From Minisyncoccota bacterium (GTDB lineage Bacteria; Patescibacteriota; Minisyncoccia; Minisyncoccales; UBA5738): a stretch of DNA of 19,991 nucleotides. The DNA is taken from the NCBI GenBank assembly GCA_025453415.1, contig JALOQL010000015.1:1-19991 (forward strand). The letters are read 5' to 3'. This document shows, one piece after another, positions 1-6,387 of this stretch. Below the pieces are notes generated by a model that ran no database searches, was not told where the DNA came from, and was given only the letters and a program-made list of their open reading frames with translations. Position 1 is the stretch's first letter. Every line of letters begins with the position of its first letter. The translations under genes and the position numbers were made by a program.

Positions 1-1
1 A

Positions 2-64
2 CGCAAAATCGCCGGAGATAAAGAATTAATGAAAGGATTTTTAAAAGCGTCAGGATTGTATTGA
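2..64 (+). CDS. C-terminal tail of a plus-strand gene (partial)
   Basis: An open frame enters from the left edge and ends at TGA 62-64, encoding a tail that ends in KELMKGFLKASGLY. The composition looks like real protein, with alternating charged and hydrophobic residues. If real, the gene converges with the dehydrogenase ending at 92. Only about 20 codons are visible, so no family can be named and chance openness is possible. Confidence 0.35.
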   Translation, partial: RKIAGDKELMKGFLKASGLY

Positions 65-91
65 TATGATAATCAAGCTATTATGCGAAGG

Positions 92-1015
92 TCAATAGTT
101 AATGATATTTTGCGGCTTGCCTGCGAAATATTTTTCGATATTGTCGATGCAGATATCGGCTTGTCTGATTTTCGCTTCCCGAGTGTTGTAACCTATATGC
201 GGCGTTAAAACAACGCTTCTTAAGCGGGTCAATTCTTTGGGCAAATCTATTCCCCCGCCTTCAATAGACACGTCCAAACCGGCGCCAAAAATCCTCTTAT
301 TTCTTAAAAGAACTACCAAATCATCAATATCGAGGACACCCCAGGTACTGGAAATCAAAATTGCCCTTGGCTTGAGGCGCTTTAATTGTGGAAGTTTCAG
401 CATATTCCTCGATCTTTCATTTAAATCACAGCAAACAAAAACTACATCGCTAACTTCCAGCAATCCCTCCAGCGACACGCTCCTTGCAATGGGTACATCA
501 ATGGGTTTGATATCGTAGGCAACCGCATTCATCCCAAAGCATGCCAATTTTTGAGCCACATTTTGGCCGATGTTCCCCAACCCAATGATTCCCGCCGTTC
601 GCCCCGCCATTTCCAGACCCTCTAAATAACCCTTATCTTTCTTACCGCTCCTTATCCCCGTGTCGCCGATCAAAGTTTTCCTTGCGACAGCAAACATTAG
701 GCCGATAAGATGTTCTGCTACTGCCGACGTCGCGTAACCCGGAATATTTGAGATTGAAATTCCAGCTTGTCGCGCCCTTTTAACGTCAATCCAGGCGTAA
801 CCGGTCGACATTAAGGCCAGAAGCGACGGATTATTCATCTCCTCTAAAAACGGATTTGGATCGATCCAATCAATGACCGCCGCGTCCACACCTCTTACCC
901 TTGCCCTGCATTCAAGTTCCGTTGAGGAATCAAAAAATTTTACTTCGCCCAGTGCCATCAAACGGCTCCTTTGCGCCCCGGTCATTTCGATTTTTTCCAA
1001 AACCACGATTTTCAT
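92..1015 (-). CDS. D-isomer-specific 2-hydroxyacid dehydrogenase-like protein
   Basis: This 307-aa protein has the two-domain layout of NAD(P)-dependent D-2-hydroxyacid dehydrogenases (phosphoglycerate, lactate and glyoxylate reductase type). The Rossmann dinucleotide motif GLGNIG is at residues 145-150, the C-terminal catalytic His lies in TPHIGYNT (His273), and a candidate acidic partner is Glu252. In this family the segment before the last third normally reads N-x-A-R-G with an essential substrate-binding Arg; here it reads ISSTWGVLD, with Trp225 (codon TGG) in place of Arg. Length is slightly short for the family (about 310-330). The start is ATG with no Shine-Dalgarno sequence. It follows the small membrane-protein gene by about 90 nt. 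The fold is clear, but the substrate is unknown and catalysis may be altered or lost. Confidence 0.85.
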   Translation of the reverse strand: MKIVVLEKIEMTGAQRSRLMALGEVKFFDSSTELECRARVRGVDAAVIDWIDPNPFLEEMNNPSLLALMSTGYAWIDVKRARQAGISISNIPGYATSAVAEHLIGLMFAVARKTLIGDTGIRSGKKDKGYLEGLEMAGRTAGIIGLGNIGQNVAQKLACFGMNAVAYDIKPIDVPIARSVSLEGLLEVSDVVFVCCDLNERSRNMLKLPQLKRLKPRAILISSTWGVLDIDDLVVLLRNKRIFGAGLDVSIEGGGIDLPKELTRLRSVVLTPHIGYNTREAKIRQADICIDNIEKYFAGKPQNIINY

Positions 1016-1106
1016 AAAAATATCTTTAATAATTGAAACTTTTGGAAAATTAATTAGATAACACTGATTTTATAAAAATAAATGGTGACGCACTCATAGC
1101 GGCACC

Positions 1107-1496
1107 CTAGATTAGCACGTTTATCTCTTGCGGCTTGACCAATTCCGGGCCCTTGGAGACATTTTCTTTTATCGAACGCACATGGCATTCGATATTATAG
1201 AATTTCCATGGTGAACCGAAATAATTTTTATGGCGAATACTGGCCCAGCAAGTGCCGCCATCCGCGACATCTTCAATAAAGAAAACTTTCGCATTGCCGG
1301 TCCACATAATTCTGCCTTCGTACTGAATTATCCAGTCATGCCTTTCTCCCAGCTGCCATTTAAGATTGACCTGATCCAAAATTTTATTTTCTTCAACCTG
1401 CGGTGCCAACAGTATATTAGCCAATATGAATAAAAAGGCTACTATAACCAATGCCACGAAAATCTCAAACCATCCAATGTTATCAAATCGAGACAT
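1107..1496 (-). CDS. small membrane-anchored protein, unknown function
   Basis: This 129-aa protein has one strongly hydrophobic segment at about residues 9-31 (FEIFVALVIVAFLFILANIL). It is followed by a soluble, aromatic-rich domain of about 95 residues containing WIIQYEGRIMWTG and GGTCWASIRHKNYF, which looks beta-rich. There is no signal-peptidase site and no lipobox, so a single N-terminal anchor with the C-terminal domain probably outside is the simplest reading. The start is well supported: GGGAGG lies 6 nt before the ATG, and a TTGACT promoter sits further upstream. It is the first gene after the divergent promoter pair that also serves the plus-strand RNA candidate. I do not recognise the family. 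Confidence 0.8.
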   Translation of the reverse strand: MSRFDNIGWFEIFVALVIVAFLFILANILLAPQVEENKILDQVNLKWQLGERHDWIIQYEGRIMWTGNAKVFFIEDVADGGTCWASIRHKNYFGSPWKFYNIECHVRSIKENVSKGPELVKPQEINVLI

Positions 1497-1519
1497 ATCT
1501 AGCCTCCCTTACCTTTTTT

Positions 1520-1548
1520 TTATTAAACTTTTTTTAAACTTAAGTCAA
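1520..1548 (-). promoter_or_regulatory. promoter for the membrane-protein gene
   Basis: On the minus strand the -35 is TTGACT (1543-1548), the spacer 17 nt and the -10 TAATAA (1520-1525). The -10 is a weak match, but the -35 is good. A strong GGGAGG ribosome site and ATG 1496 follow. It is divergent from the plus-strand promoter 24 nt away. Confidence 0.45.
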
Positions 1549-1571
1549 GGCCTCTCCACTGCGCGTGCCTA

Positions 1572-1599
1572 TTGACTCGTTTTGGCGGCTTTATATAAT
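1572..1599 (+). promoter_or_regulatory. strong sigma70-type promoter for the plus-strand RNA
   Basis: TTGACT (1572-1577), a 16-nt spacer and a perfect TATAAT (1594-1599) lie on the plus strand, where no protein gene follows. The predicted transcription start is about 1606. Confidence 0.65.
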
Positions 1600-1605
1600 G
1601 GTATA

Positions 1606-1861
1606 AACAGTTCTTTTTATGTAATCCGGGTTGGTGAAACGTCGGCTTGAAAAAGGCGGCATTTCACGAACCCGGATTACCAGGGATGTGAAAGTCTTTC
1701 AATCTTTTGCTGGGCAAGACGAATAATGAGCGGCCTATCAGTTACAGGCCCTCGATTTCAGACATCGATTTACGTGAGCAGTAATCACGGGTTTTGCGCC
1801 CAAGCAAGAAAACACTGACTTTTGAACCGAAGAGAGACTGATTTAATGATGTCTCTCTTTT
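1606..1861 (+). ncRNA. candidate structured non-coding RNA, unknown class
   Basis: The 383-nt gap between two minus-strand genes holds a complete RNA transcription unit on the plus strand: a strong promoter, about 256 nt, and an intrinsic terminator. A stable 5' hairpin spans 1621-1680, with a perfect 12-bp base (GTAATCCGGGTT with AACCCGGATTAC), a G-G mismatch, six perfect pairs (GTGAAA/TTTCAC) and an apical GUCG/CGGC stem. Smaller hairpins follow: TTGC/GCAA at 1707-1717, GGCCT/AGGCC at 1732-1750 with a 9-nt loop, TCGAT/ATCGA at 1752-1768 with a 7-nt loop, and CGTGA/TCACG at 1773-1789 with a 7-nt loop. A possible closing helix pairs 1608-1618 with 1808-1817. The only ORF inside, about 31 codons from ATG 1727, has no ribosome site and cuts across hairpins. 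I do not see tmRNA, RNase P, SRP or 6S signatures. Antisense action is possible but there is no overlapping gene. Confidence 0.6.
1830..1861 (+). terminator. intrinsic terminator of the plus-strand RNA, possibly bidirectional
   Basis: AAGAGAGAC (1830-1838) pairs perfectly with GTCTCTCTT (1851-1859) around a 12-nt loop and runs into a short U tract. The same hairpin lies just after the methyltransferase stop at 1880 and could also end that minus-strand transcript, although its U tract on that strand is poor. Confidence 0.6.
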
Positions 1862-1879
1862 AGCTTATTTAAAGCCATT

Positions 1880-2668
1880 TTATTTCAAAATCGCGGTCCA
1901 CATATACTTGCCCTCAATCAATCTCTCAACTTCCAAACCGGTAAAACGGCACATCCCTTTTATTTCTTGTGAGGAAAACCGGTTGGAAAAGAAAACTTTC
2001 TTTTGCCCCGAATAGGCCGCCACGTCATTGGCGGCTTTATCGTAATCGAATCGCGGCAGACAACCGAAACGTTCGTAAGTCGCAGACCACAAAACCTCGT
2101 TGCGCGCATACTCGAGCGCCAATCCAATGCGTCGGCCGTCAACTCCATTCTTCAAAACCAGCTGCCCGGGTAAAACCGGCCGCTTAAGGCTTCCGGGTTT
2201 CTTATAAAGGCAAAGCGCCAGGCGGTCGCCTTTTTTCATCAGGCGCCGGACATTTAAAACAATCCTGACGCGTTTTTCGCGGGTAAAATTACCCAAAGTG
2301 TTCAACAGACAAAGATACGCAACGGAAGATTTTTCTTTAGTGATAATTTCTTCCAAATTTTGCAAATCAAACAGGTCATCGCAAATCAAATCAATTCTGA
2401 TGCCGGACTTGGCCGCGTTTTCCCGGCATTGGGCAAGCATCGCCGCCGAATAGTCGACGCCGATGATCTTTTTGACGCTCTTTAAACCTTTGAGCCAAGC
2501 AAACTCCCGACCGTCGCCAACGCCGAGAGAAACCACGCTCGCAAAGCCTTGCGCCGCCAGAGACTTTTTAACGATGACTTCATCGTCCTGGCCCCGATGC
2601 GCGCTTTTTATCGCCGCCCCGTAAAGACGGGCGGTTTTTGGCCAAAACCAGACATCCCGGGAAGGCAT
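1880..2668 (-). CDS. class I SAM-dependent methyltransferase
   Basis: This 262-aa protein carries SAM-binding motif I, VVSLGVGDG, at residues 45-53, and IIGVDYSAAML, whose Asp72 should hold the ribose hydroxyls of SAM. A post-I strand then leads to DLICDDLFDLQ and CLLNTLGNFT, as in Rossmann-fold methyltransferases. No methyl acceptor can be named from the sequence. The gene starts 1 nt after the stop of the Lrp-like regulator, so the two are almost certainly cotranscribed and translationally coupled. The protein looks complete. The bidirectional hairpin at 1830-1861 may end the transcript. Confidence 0.8.
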   Translation of the reverse strand: MPSRDVWFWPKTARLYGAAIKSAHRGQDDEVIVKKSLAAQGFASVVSLGVGDGREFAWLKGLKSVKKIIGVDYSAAMLAQCRENAAKSGIRIDLICDDLFDLQNLEEIITKEKSSVAYLCLLNTLGNFTREKRVRIVLNVRRLMKKGDRLALCLYKKPGSLKRPVLPGQLVLKNGVDGRRIGLALEYARNEVLWSATYERFGCLPRFDYDKAANDVAAYSGQKKVFFSNRFSSQEIKGMCRFTGLEVERLIEGKYMWTAILK

Positions 2669-2669
2669 A

Positions 2670-3269
2670 TTATTTTTTGATATTCTTTACGCGCTCCTCG
2701 AAAATTCTGTTCGCGGGCACCGCCACCGGATCGAATACCCAGTTATCGCCCAGTTCGACGGGCGTGAAGCTCCAAACCCTTTCGATCCAACCTTCCTTGG
2801 TCAATCCGTCCAGATATTCCGCCAGATCGGTTTGCGACAAGGCGCTGACGATCAGCATCATATCGTATTCGGTTCCCTGCAAACAATAGGCCTGCCTGAT
2901 GATCGCGCCGCCAGTTTCCTTTTCGCGCCGTCGCAACCGCTCCAAATAGCTCTCCACGCGCCAACCGGTCGGAAATTTGATATCCTCGGAGATTATCGGC
3001 GGCACCAAATGGGTTTTTATCAGCGCCACATAATAACCGTCCCAAATCTTCATCGGGTCGATCACGGAAATCCGGTCTTTGAGCAGAACTTTTTTGTCTT
3101 TCAATGCGGTTAGGCGTTTTTCGACATCAGCCGGCACAAGCCCGGTTTTTTTGGCCAGCTCGCCGATTTCCTCAGTGGTAAATTTTTTTTCCGCGGCTAA
3201 AAGGTTTAGAATCTCGACGTCCTTGGAATCAAGCTCGTTTTCAATGGCCTTTCTCCAAATCTTAGGCAT
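2670..3269 (-). CDS. Lrp/AsnC-like transcriptional regulator
   Basis: The 199-aa product has an N-terminal helix-turn-helix of the AsnC type (residues about 12-65: LDSKDVEILNLLAAEKKFTT, then VPADVEKRLTALKDKKVL). A C-terminal part resembles the RAM ligand-sensing fold (YCLQGTEYDMMLIVSA, then a helix and WIERVWSFTPVEL). It is longer than a typical Lrp (about 150-165 aa) because of an insert of about 40 residues rich in Arg, Glu and Lys. The ATG at 3269 is preferred because an upstream extension to 3383 would run through the promoter and the preceding gene's terminator. It has its own promoter and is coupled to the methyltransferase. It may respond to an amino acid and control the adjacent ABC importer; that is inference. 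Confidence 0.7.
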   Translation of the reverse strand: MPKIWRKAIENELDSKDVEILNLLAAEKKFTTEEIGELAKKTGLVPADVEKRLTALKDKKVLLKDRISVIDPMKIWDGYYVALIKTHLVPPIISEDIKFPTGWRVESYLERLRRREKETGGAIIRQAYCLQGTEYDMMLIVSALSQTDLAEYLDGLTKEGWIERVWSFTPVELGDNWVFDPVAVPANRIFEERVKNIKK

Positions 3270-3295
3270 ATTTTCCGATAAGTTTAAGATTAGCC

Positions 3296-3324
3296 AATTT
3301 ACCGTAACTGCCTCTTTTTTGCAA
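3296..3324 (-). promoter_or_regulatory. promoter of the regulator-methyltransferase pair
   Basis: On the minus strand TTGCAA (3319-3324) is followed by a 17-nt spacer and TAAATT (3296-3301), then by GGCTAAT. The same elements at the same spacing, with shared flanks, precede the transporter operon at 5964-5992. Confidence 0.5.
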
Positions 3325-3326
3325 CC

Positions 3327-3346
3327 AAAAACCGCCTTGCGGCGGT
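3327..3346 (-). terminator. intrinsic terminator of the ABC transporter operon
   Basis: On the minus strand ACCGCC-GCAA-GGCGGT is followed by TTTT. The first base of the stem is the last base of the ATPase stop codon, and the promoter for the next gene begins within 3 nt of the U tract. Confidence 0.65.
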
Positions 3347-4110
3347 CATGATGCTTCTTTGCGCAACAAACCACCGATATCACGTCTTAGAGCCAGAAAT
3401 ACCGGTTCGTTGCGCAATTGCGGCAAACGAGGCTTGGAAAAAGGTACCTCCACCAAGGCCTTTGCATGCGCCGGCCGCTTTCCCAGCACCAAAACCCTGT
3501 CACCGAGAAAAATGGCTTCTTCGATATTATGCGTCACAAAAATTATCGTTTGGGAAAACTCTTTCATAAATCCCAGCAGTTCTTCTTGCATGACATCCCT
3601 CGTCTGCTGGTCCAGGGAGGCAAACGGCTCGTCCATCAAAATAATTTCCGGCTTCACCGCCAATGATCGCGCGATGGCAACCCGCTGCTTCATGCCCCCC
3701 GAAAGCTCGGCCGGATAATGATTTAGGAATTTTTCGAGATCCACTTTTTTCGCCAGATCGTAAACTATTTGTCTTCTCTCTTCCTCGGGTATGCCGGAAC
3801 ATTTCAAACCGAATTCGATATTTCCAAAAACAGTTTTCCAGGGAAAGAGGGCGTACTCCTGAAAAACCACCGTGCGCGATGCCGACGGAGATGAAATTTC
3901 CTTGCCATTCACGGCCACCCGGCCTTGATCGGGACGGAAAAATCCCGCCGCCAAATTGATTATCGTGCTTTTACCGCACCCCGAAGGACCGACAATACAG
4001 AAGAATTCCGATTCCCGAACGCCAAAAGAAATACCATCCAGCACAACCATCGGCCGGTCACCATTCCTGCCGTTAAAATTCTTGGTTACGTTTTCGAATT
4101 CCAATTTCAT
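3346..4110 (-). CDS. ABC transporter ATPase, SsuB/TauB/NrtD family
   Basis: This 254-aa cytoplasmic ATPase has all the nucleotide-binding motifs: Walker A GPSGCGKST (41-49), Q-loop VVFQEYALFPW (81-91), signature LSGGMKQR (136-143, the GM variant usual in this family), Walker B IILMDEP (156-162), D-loop SLD and switch His194 in FVTHN. Length and the ALFPW segment are typical of ATPases for sulfonate, taurine, nitrate and related importers. Its ATG overlaps the permease stop by 4 nt (ATGA), the classic sign of coupled translation. It is the last gene of the three-gene importer operon. Confidence 0.92.
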   Translation of the reverse strand: MKLEFENVTKNFNGRNGDRPMVVLDGISFGVRESEFFCIVGPSGCGKSTIINLAAGFFRPDQGRVAVNGKEISSPSASRTVVFQEYALFPWKTVFGNIEFGLKCSGIPEEERRQIVYDLAKKVDLEKFLNHYPAELSGGMKQRVAIARSLAVKPEIILMDEPFASLDQQTRDVMQEELLGFMKEFSQTIIFVTHNIEEAIFLGDRVLVLGKRPAHAKALVEVPFSKPRLPQLRNEPVFLALRRDIGGLLRKEAS

Positions 4111-4880
4111 ATATGGTTGGCTCCTTTAAAATCTTTCCATGGCACAAGCGCGGCTTCAACGCGAGCCATCAGCCGGTTAAGCAAAAAACCGATCGCGCCG
4201 ATCACCACCATTCCCACTACCACCTTAGGAGTATTCAGCAAAAAACGGTTGAATTGGATCATGTACCCCAATCCCGACTGCGACCCAACCAACTCGGCGG
4301 TGATCACCGCCATCCAACTCACGCCCAGCCCGATTTTCATTCCCGCAAAAATATGCGGCAAAGATGCCGGAAGCAAAATATCGGCCAAAAAATGTTTTTT
4401 ATCGGCACCCAGACTGTAAGCCGCCCTCCTGTGAGTCTCTTCAAGGCTTAACGCCCCCAGCATCGAATTCGTGAATATCGGGAAAAACGCACCCAAAAAT
4501 ACCAAAAAAAACGCCGGTTTGTCGCCGAGGCCAAACCACAATATCGCGATCGGAATCCAAGCTATCGGCGGAATCGGCCGGAATATCTCCGCCAAAGGCG
4601 AGATGAAACTCCTTGCCACCTGGTTCGTTCCGGCAAAAATACCCAAACTTACTCCCGTTGCCGCCGCGATCGTAAAACCTATCAGTACCCTTTTCAGGCT
4701 CGCGAAAATGTCGCCCAGCAAGTGCTGATTGGCAAAAGAATCGACAATTTCCGACATCAGGGCCAAAGGCGAGGGAAGGAACTGGGAATTCAAAAACCCG
4801 GCCCAGGAACAAACCTGCCAAACGAACAACAGCAACAATATGGGCACCCAGGGATTTATTACGTCTTTATTTTTCGTCAT
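4107..4880 (-). CDS. ABC transporter permease, SsuC/TauC family
   Basis: This 257-aa integral membrane protein has about six transmembrane segments, the first at about residues 10-28 (VPILLLLFVWQVCSW). It follows the BPD_transp_1 layout, including the PIPPIAWIPIAILWFGLG segment highly typical of SsuC/TauC/NrtB permeases. The ATPase-coupling (EAA-like) region precedes GLGYMI. It overlaps the binding-protein gene by 14 nt upstream and the ATPase gene by 4 nt downstream. It would form the membrane channel of the importer; the substrate cannot be read from the permease. Confidence 0.9.
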   Translation of the reverse strand: MTKNKDVINPWVPILLLLFVWQVCSWAGFLNSQFLPSPLALMSEIVDSFANQHLLGDIFASLKRVLIGFTIAAATGVSLGIFAGTNQVARSFISPLAEIFRPIPPIAWIPIAILWFGLGDKPAFFLVFLGAFFPIFTNSMLGALSLEETHRRAAYSLGADKKHFLADILLPASLPHIFAGMKIGLGVSWMAVITAELVGSQSGLGYMIQFNRFLLNTPKVVVGMVVIGAIGFLLNRLMARVEAALVPWKDFKGANHI

Positions 4881-5937
4881 ACGTTAAGTCAACCCGCACT
4901 TCCTTGGAAAAATTTCCTTCATCGATCTCTTTCTCCGCATCCTTGACGAAAGACCTTTCATTGATATCGCTCGCGCTCGTTTGTTTTTTTTTGATGCCGA
5001 GGCTGAAAGCTTGGTCAATTTCCGTTTGCATTTTCGCGATATCCCCGTCTTCCATAAGCAAAGAAATGTTTTTTATGCCCTCGGCATTATTATTTCTTTC
5101 CAAAGAACCGGCGGCTTCCATCACTCTTTGGGAAAAATTTACCCCCGCATCCGCCAAATACCAATCGTCCGCCGTTTGCTTGTTTTTGTAATAAAAATCG
5201 TAGGCCTGAACCAGCGATTTAAGAAAATTTTTCGCCGCTTCGGGATGGGCCTCGTAGAATTTCTTTGACATTACCACTACGCCAGTATCGGGTAAAACCA
5301 TCAGCACCCGAGCCTTTCCTTGCTCTTCCAACTGGGCGATAGTGGGATCCCAGCCGATGAAAGCCGCGGCTTCGCCCCAGCTTTTCGAAGTTCCTTTTTG
5401 TATGATATTGGTCTGCTCCAGGATATCGATATGCTGCAAGGTCACATCCTTCTTTAAATCAAATCCCGTTTTTTGCATCTCTATCGAGCCGAGAAGATAA
5501 GCGATCGACCCGAAAGGCATATTGACCGTCTTATGCTTAAGATCGGCAATGCTTCTCACATCCGAATCAGGGGGAACGATGATTGCGGTACGGTAATCTT
5601 CCATGCGCGAAACGATCTTCCAGTCGCTGCTTTTCGAAGTTATGCTTAAAGCTGGGGCGCTCCCGACAAAAATCACGTCTTCCTGCCCGGCCAGCGCCGC
5701 CTCAACCATGGGAGCGCCAAAAGTGAATTTGTCGAACCTTCCGCTTAACCCGTTCGATTCCAAAATATCGGTATTTTTTAATATCTGCACAAATTGCCCT
5801 TGCGGCACCCAAGCCACCTGCCATGCCACCCTAATGGGCGTCAATTCGCTTTTGGTCTCGCTCCCTTTACCGTAAATAAAAAGCCCAAAAAATCCCGCGA
5901 TCGCAAGAAATAAAGCCATTTGGAAGATTTTTTTCAT
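4867..5937 (-). CDS. substrate-binding protein of ABC importer (SsuA/NMT1-like)
   Basis: The 356-aa protein starts with a Lys-flanked hydrophobic stretch (about residues 4-22, MALFLAIAGFFGLFIYG) that exports or anchors it. There is no lipobox Cys, so it is not an ordinary lipoprotein. The rest matches the periplasmic-binding-protein-like II fold of the SsuA/TauA/NMT1 group: TPIRVAWQVAW, then APMVEAALAGQEDVIFVGSAPAL, then SIADLKHKTVNMPFGS, then a helical C-terminal part. Family members bind sulfonates, nitrate, bicarbonate or thiamine precursors, and the ligand here is open. The C-terminal 40 residues are rich in Lys, Asp and Glu and extend beyond the usual fold. It is the first gene of the operon and follows a recognisable promoter. 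Confidence 0.88.
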   Translation of the reverse strand: MKKIFQMALFLAIAGFFGLFIYGKGSETKSELTPIRVAWQVAWVPQGQFVQILKNTDILESNGLSGRFDKFTFGAPMVEAALAGQEDVIFVGSAPALSITSKSSDWKIVSRMEDYRTAIIVPPDSDVRSIADLKHKTVNMPFGSIAYLLGSIEMQKTGFDLKKDVTLQHIDILEQTNIIQKGTSKSWGEAAAFIGWDPTIAQLEEQGKARVLMVLPDTGVVVMSKKFYEAHPEAAKNFLKSLVQAYDFYYKNKQTADDWYLADAGVNFSQRVMEAAGSLERNNNAEGIKNISLLMEDGDIAKMQTEIDQAFSLGIKKKQTSASDINERSFVKDAEKEIDEGNFSKEVRVDLTYDEK

Positions 5938-5963
5938 AGACCGGTATTTAAGTTTAATTAGCC

Positions 5964-5992
5964 AATCTACCCCAATTTAAGCCCTTTTGCAA
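5964..5992 (-). promoter_or_regulatory. promoter of the ABC transporter operon
   Basis: On the minus strand TTGCAA (5987-5992), a 17-nt spacer and TAGATT (5964-5969) are followed by GGCTAAT and AAACTT. This is a near copy of the arrangement at 3296-3324. It lies between the upstream terminator and ATG 5937. Confidence 0.5.
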
Positions 5993-5994
5993 CC

Positions 5995-6019
5995 AAAAAA
6001 AACCGCCCGACGGCGGTTT
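5995..6019 (-). terminator. intrinsic terminator after the cupin gene
   Basis: On the minus strand AAACCGCC-GTCG-GGCGGTTT is followed by a run of U. It starts about 6 nt after the cupin stop codon at 6025. The 8-bp GC-rich stem and long U tract are textbook. Confidence 0.8.
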
Positions 6020-6024
6020 CGTTT

Positions 6025-6378
6025 CTAGTCGATGATTTTGGCATCGTTTTCGACCGAAGGCGCTTTGATTATCAACACTTCGGTACCCGAGTCGGCCGCC
6101 AGCGCCCGGCCGGGCAAACCCGCGGCTTTGAAAACATACTCCTGCTCCCGCAATTCCAACCTTTCTCCGTCCATTTCCACCGTGAATTTACCTTTCAGAA
6201 CTATGACAACCTCATCCATTTTCTCATGAACGTGGAGTTTTCCGGGAAAATCCGCCGGGTTAAGTTTATTGAAAAAAATTTGCATTTTGTCGCAACGTAA
6301 ACCGCTTTCCGGCGGTAGTTTTACCCCAACCAGATATTCACCCCTTGCCGCATCGTCCAATTTTCCTTTTTTATGCAT
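6025..6378 (-). CDS. cupin-domain protein
   Basis: This 117-aa single-domain protein contains the cupin motif 1 pattern LHVHEKMDEVVIVLKG, giving His49, His51 and Glu56 as candidate metal ligands. A FTVEMDGERLELREQEYVFKAAGLPGRAL stretch supplies the second barrel half, but the motif 2 His is not obvious. Small cupins of this sort can be isomerases, dioxygenases or sugar or metabolite binders; no reaction can be assigned. It is the last gene of the DUF4180-Nudix-cupin run and is followed by a strong terminator. Its ATG lies 9 nt after the stop of the Nudix remnant. Confidence 0.8.
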   Translation of the reverse strand: MHKKGKLDDAARGEYLVGVKLPPESGLRCDKMQIFFNKLNPADFPGKLHVHEKMDEVVIVLKGKFTVEMDGERLELREQEYVFKAAGLPGRALAADSGTEVLIIKAPSVENDAKIID

Positions 6379-6387
6379 CTTGTTTTA

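Noticed and set aside
1727..1819. 31-codon plus-strand ORF (MSGLSVTGPRF...) inside the RNA candidate
   Set aside because: It has no Shine-Dalgarno sequence, overlaps several predicted hairpins and has no recognisable protein features. It does not look like a tmRNA tag.
1606..1861. Assignment of the plus-strand RNA as tmRNA, RNase P RNA, SRP RNA or 6S RNA
   Set aside because: I could not find the tmRNA acceptor/T-arm ends, the RNase P P4 core, the SRP GNAR tetraloop domain, or a long 6S-type rod with a central bubble.
3270..3383. Longer N-terminus for the Lrp-like regulator (start at 3383)
   Set aside because: It would translate through the promoter and terminator cassette and into the ATPase gene, and the added residues are Cys/His/Lys-rich with no family match.
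3346..5937. Naming the importer as a sulfonate, taurine or nitrate transporter
   Set aside because: The family is clear but no catabolic partner genes are present and the binding-protein ligand residues cannot be assigned, so a substrate-specific symbol would be over-annotation.
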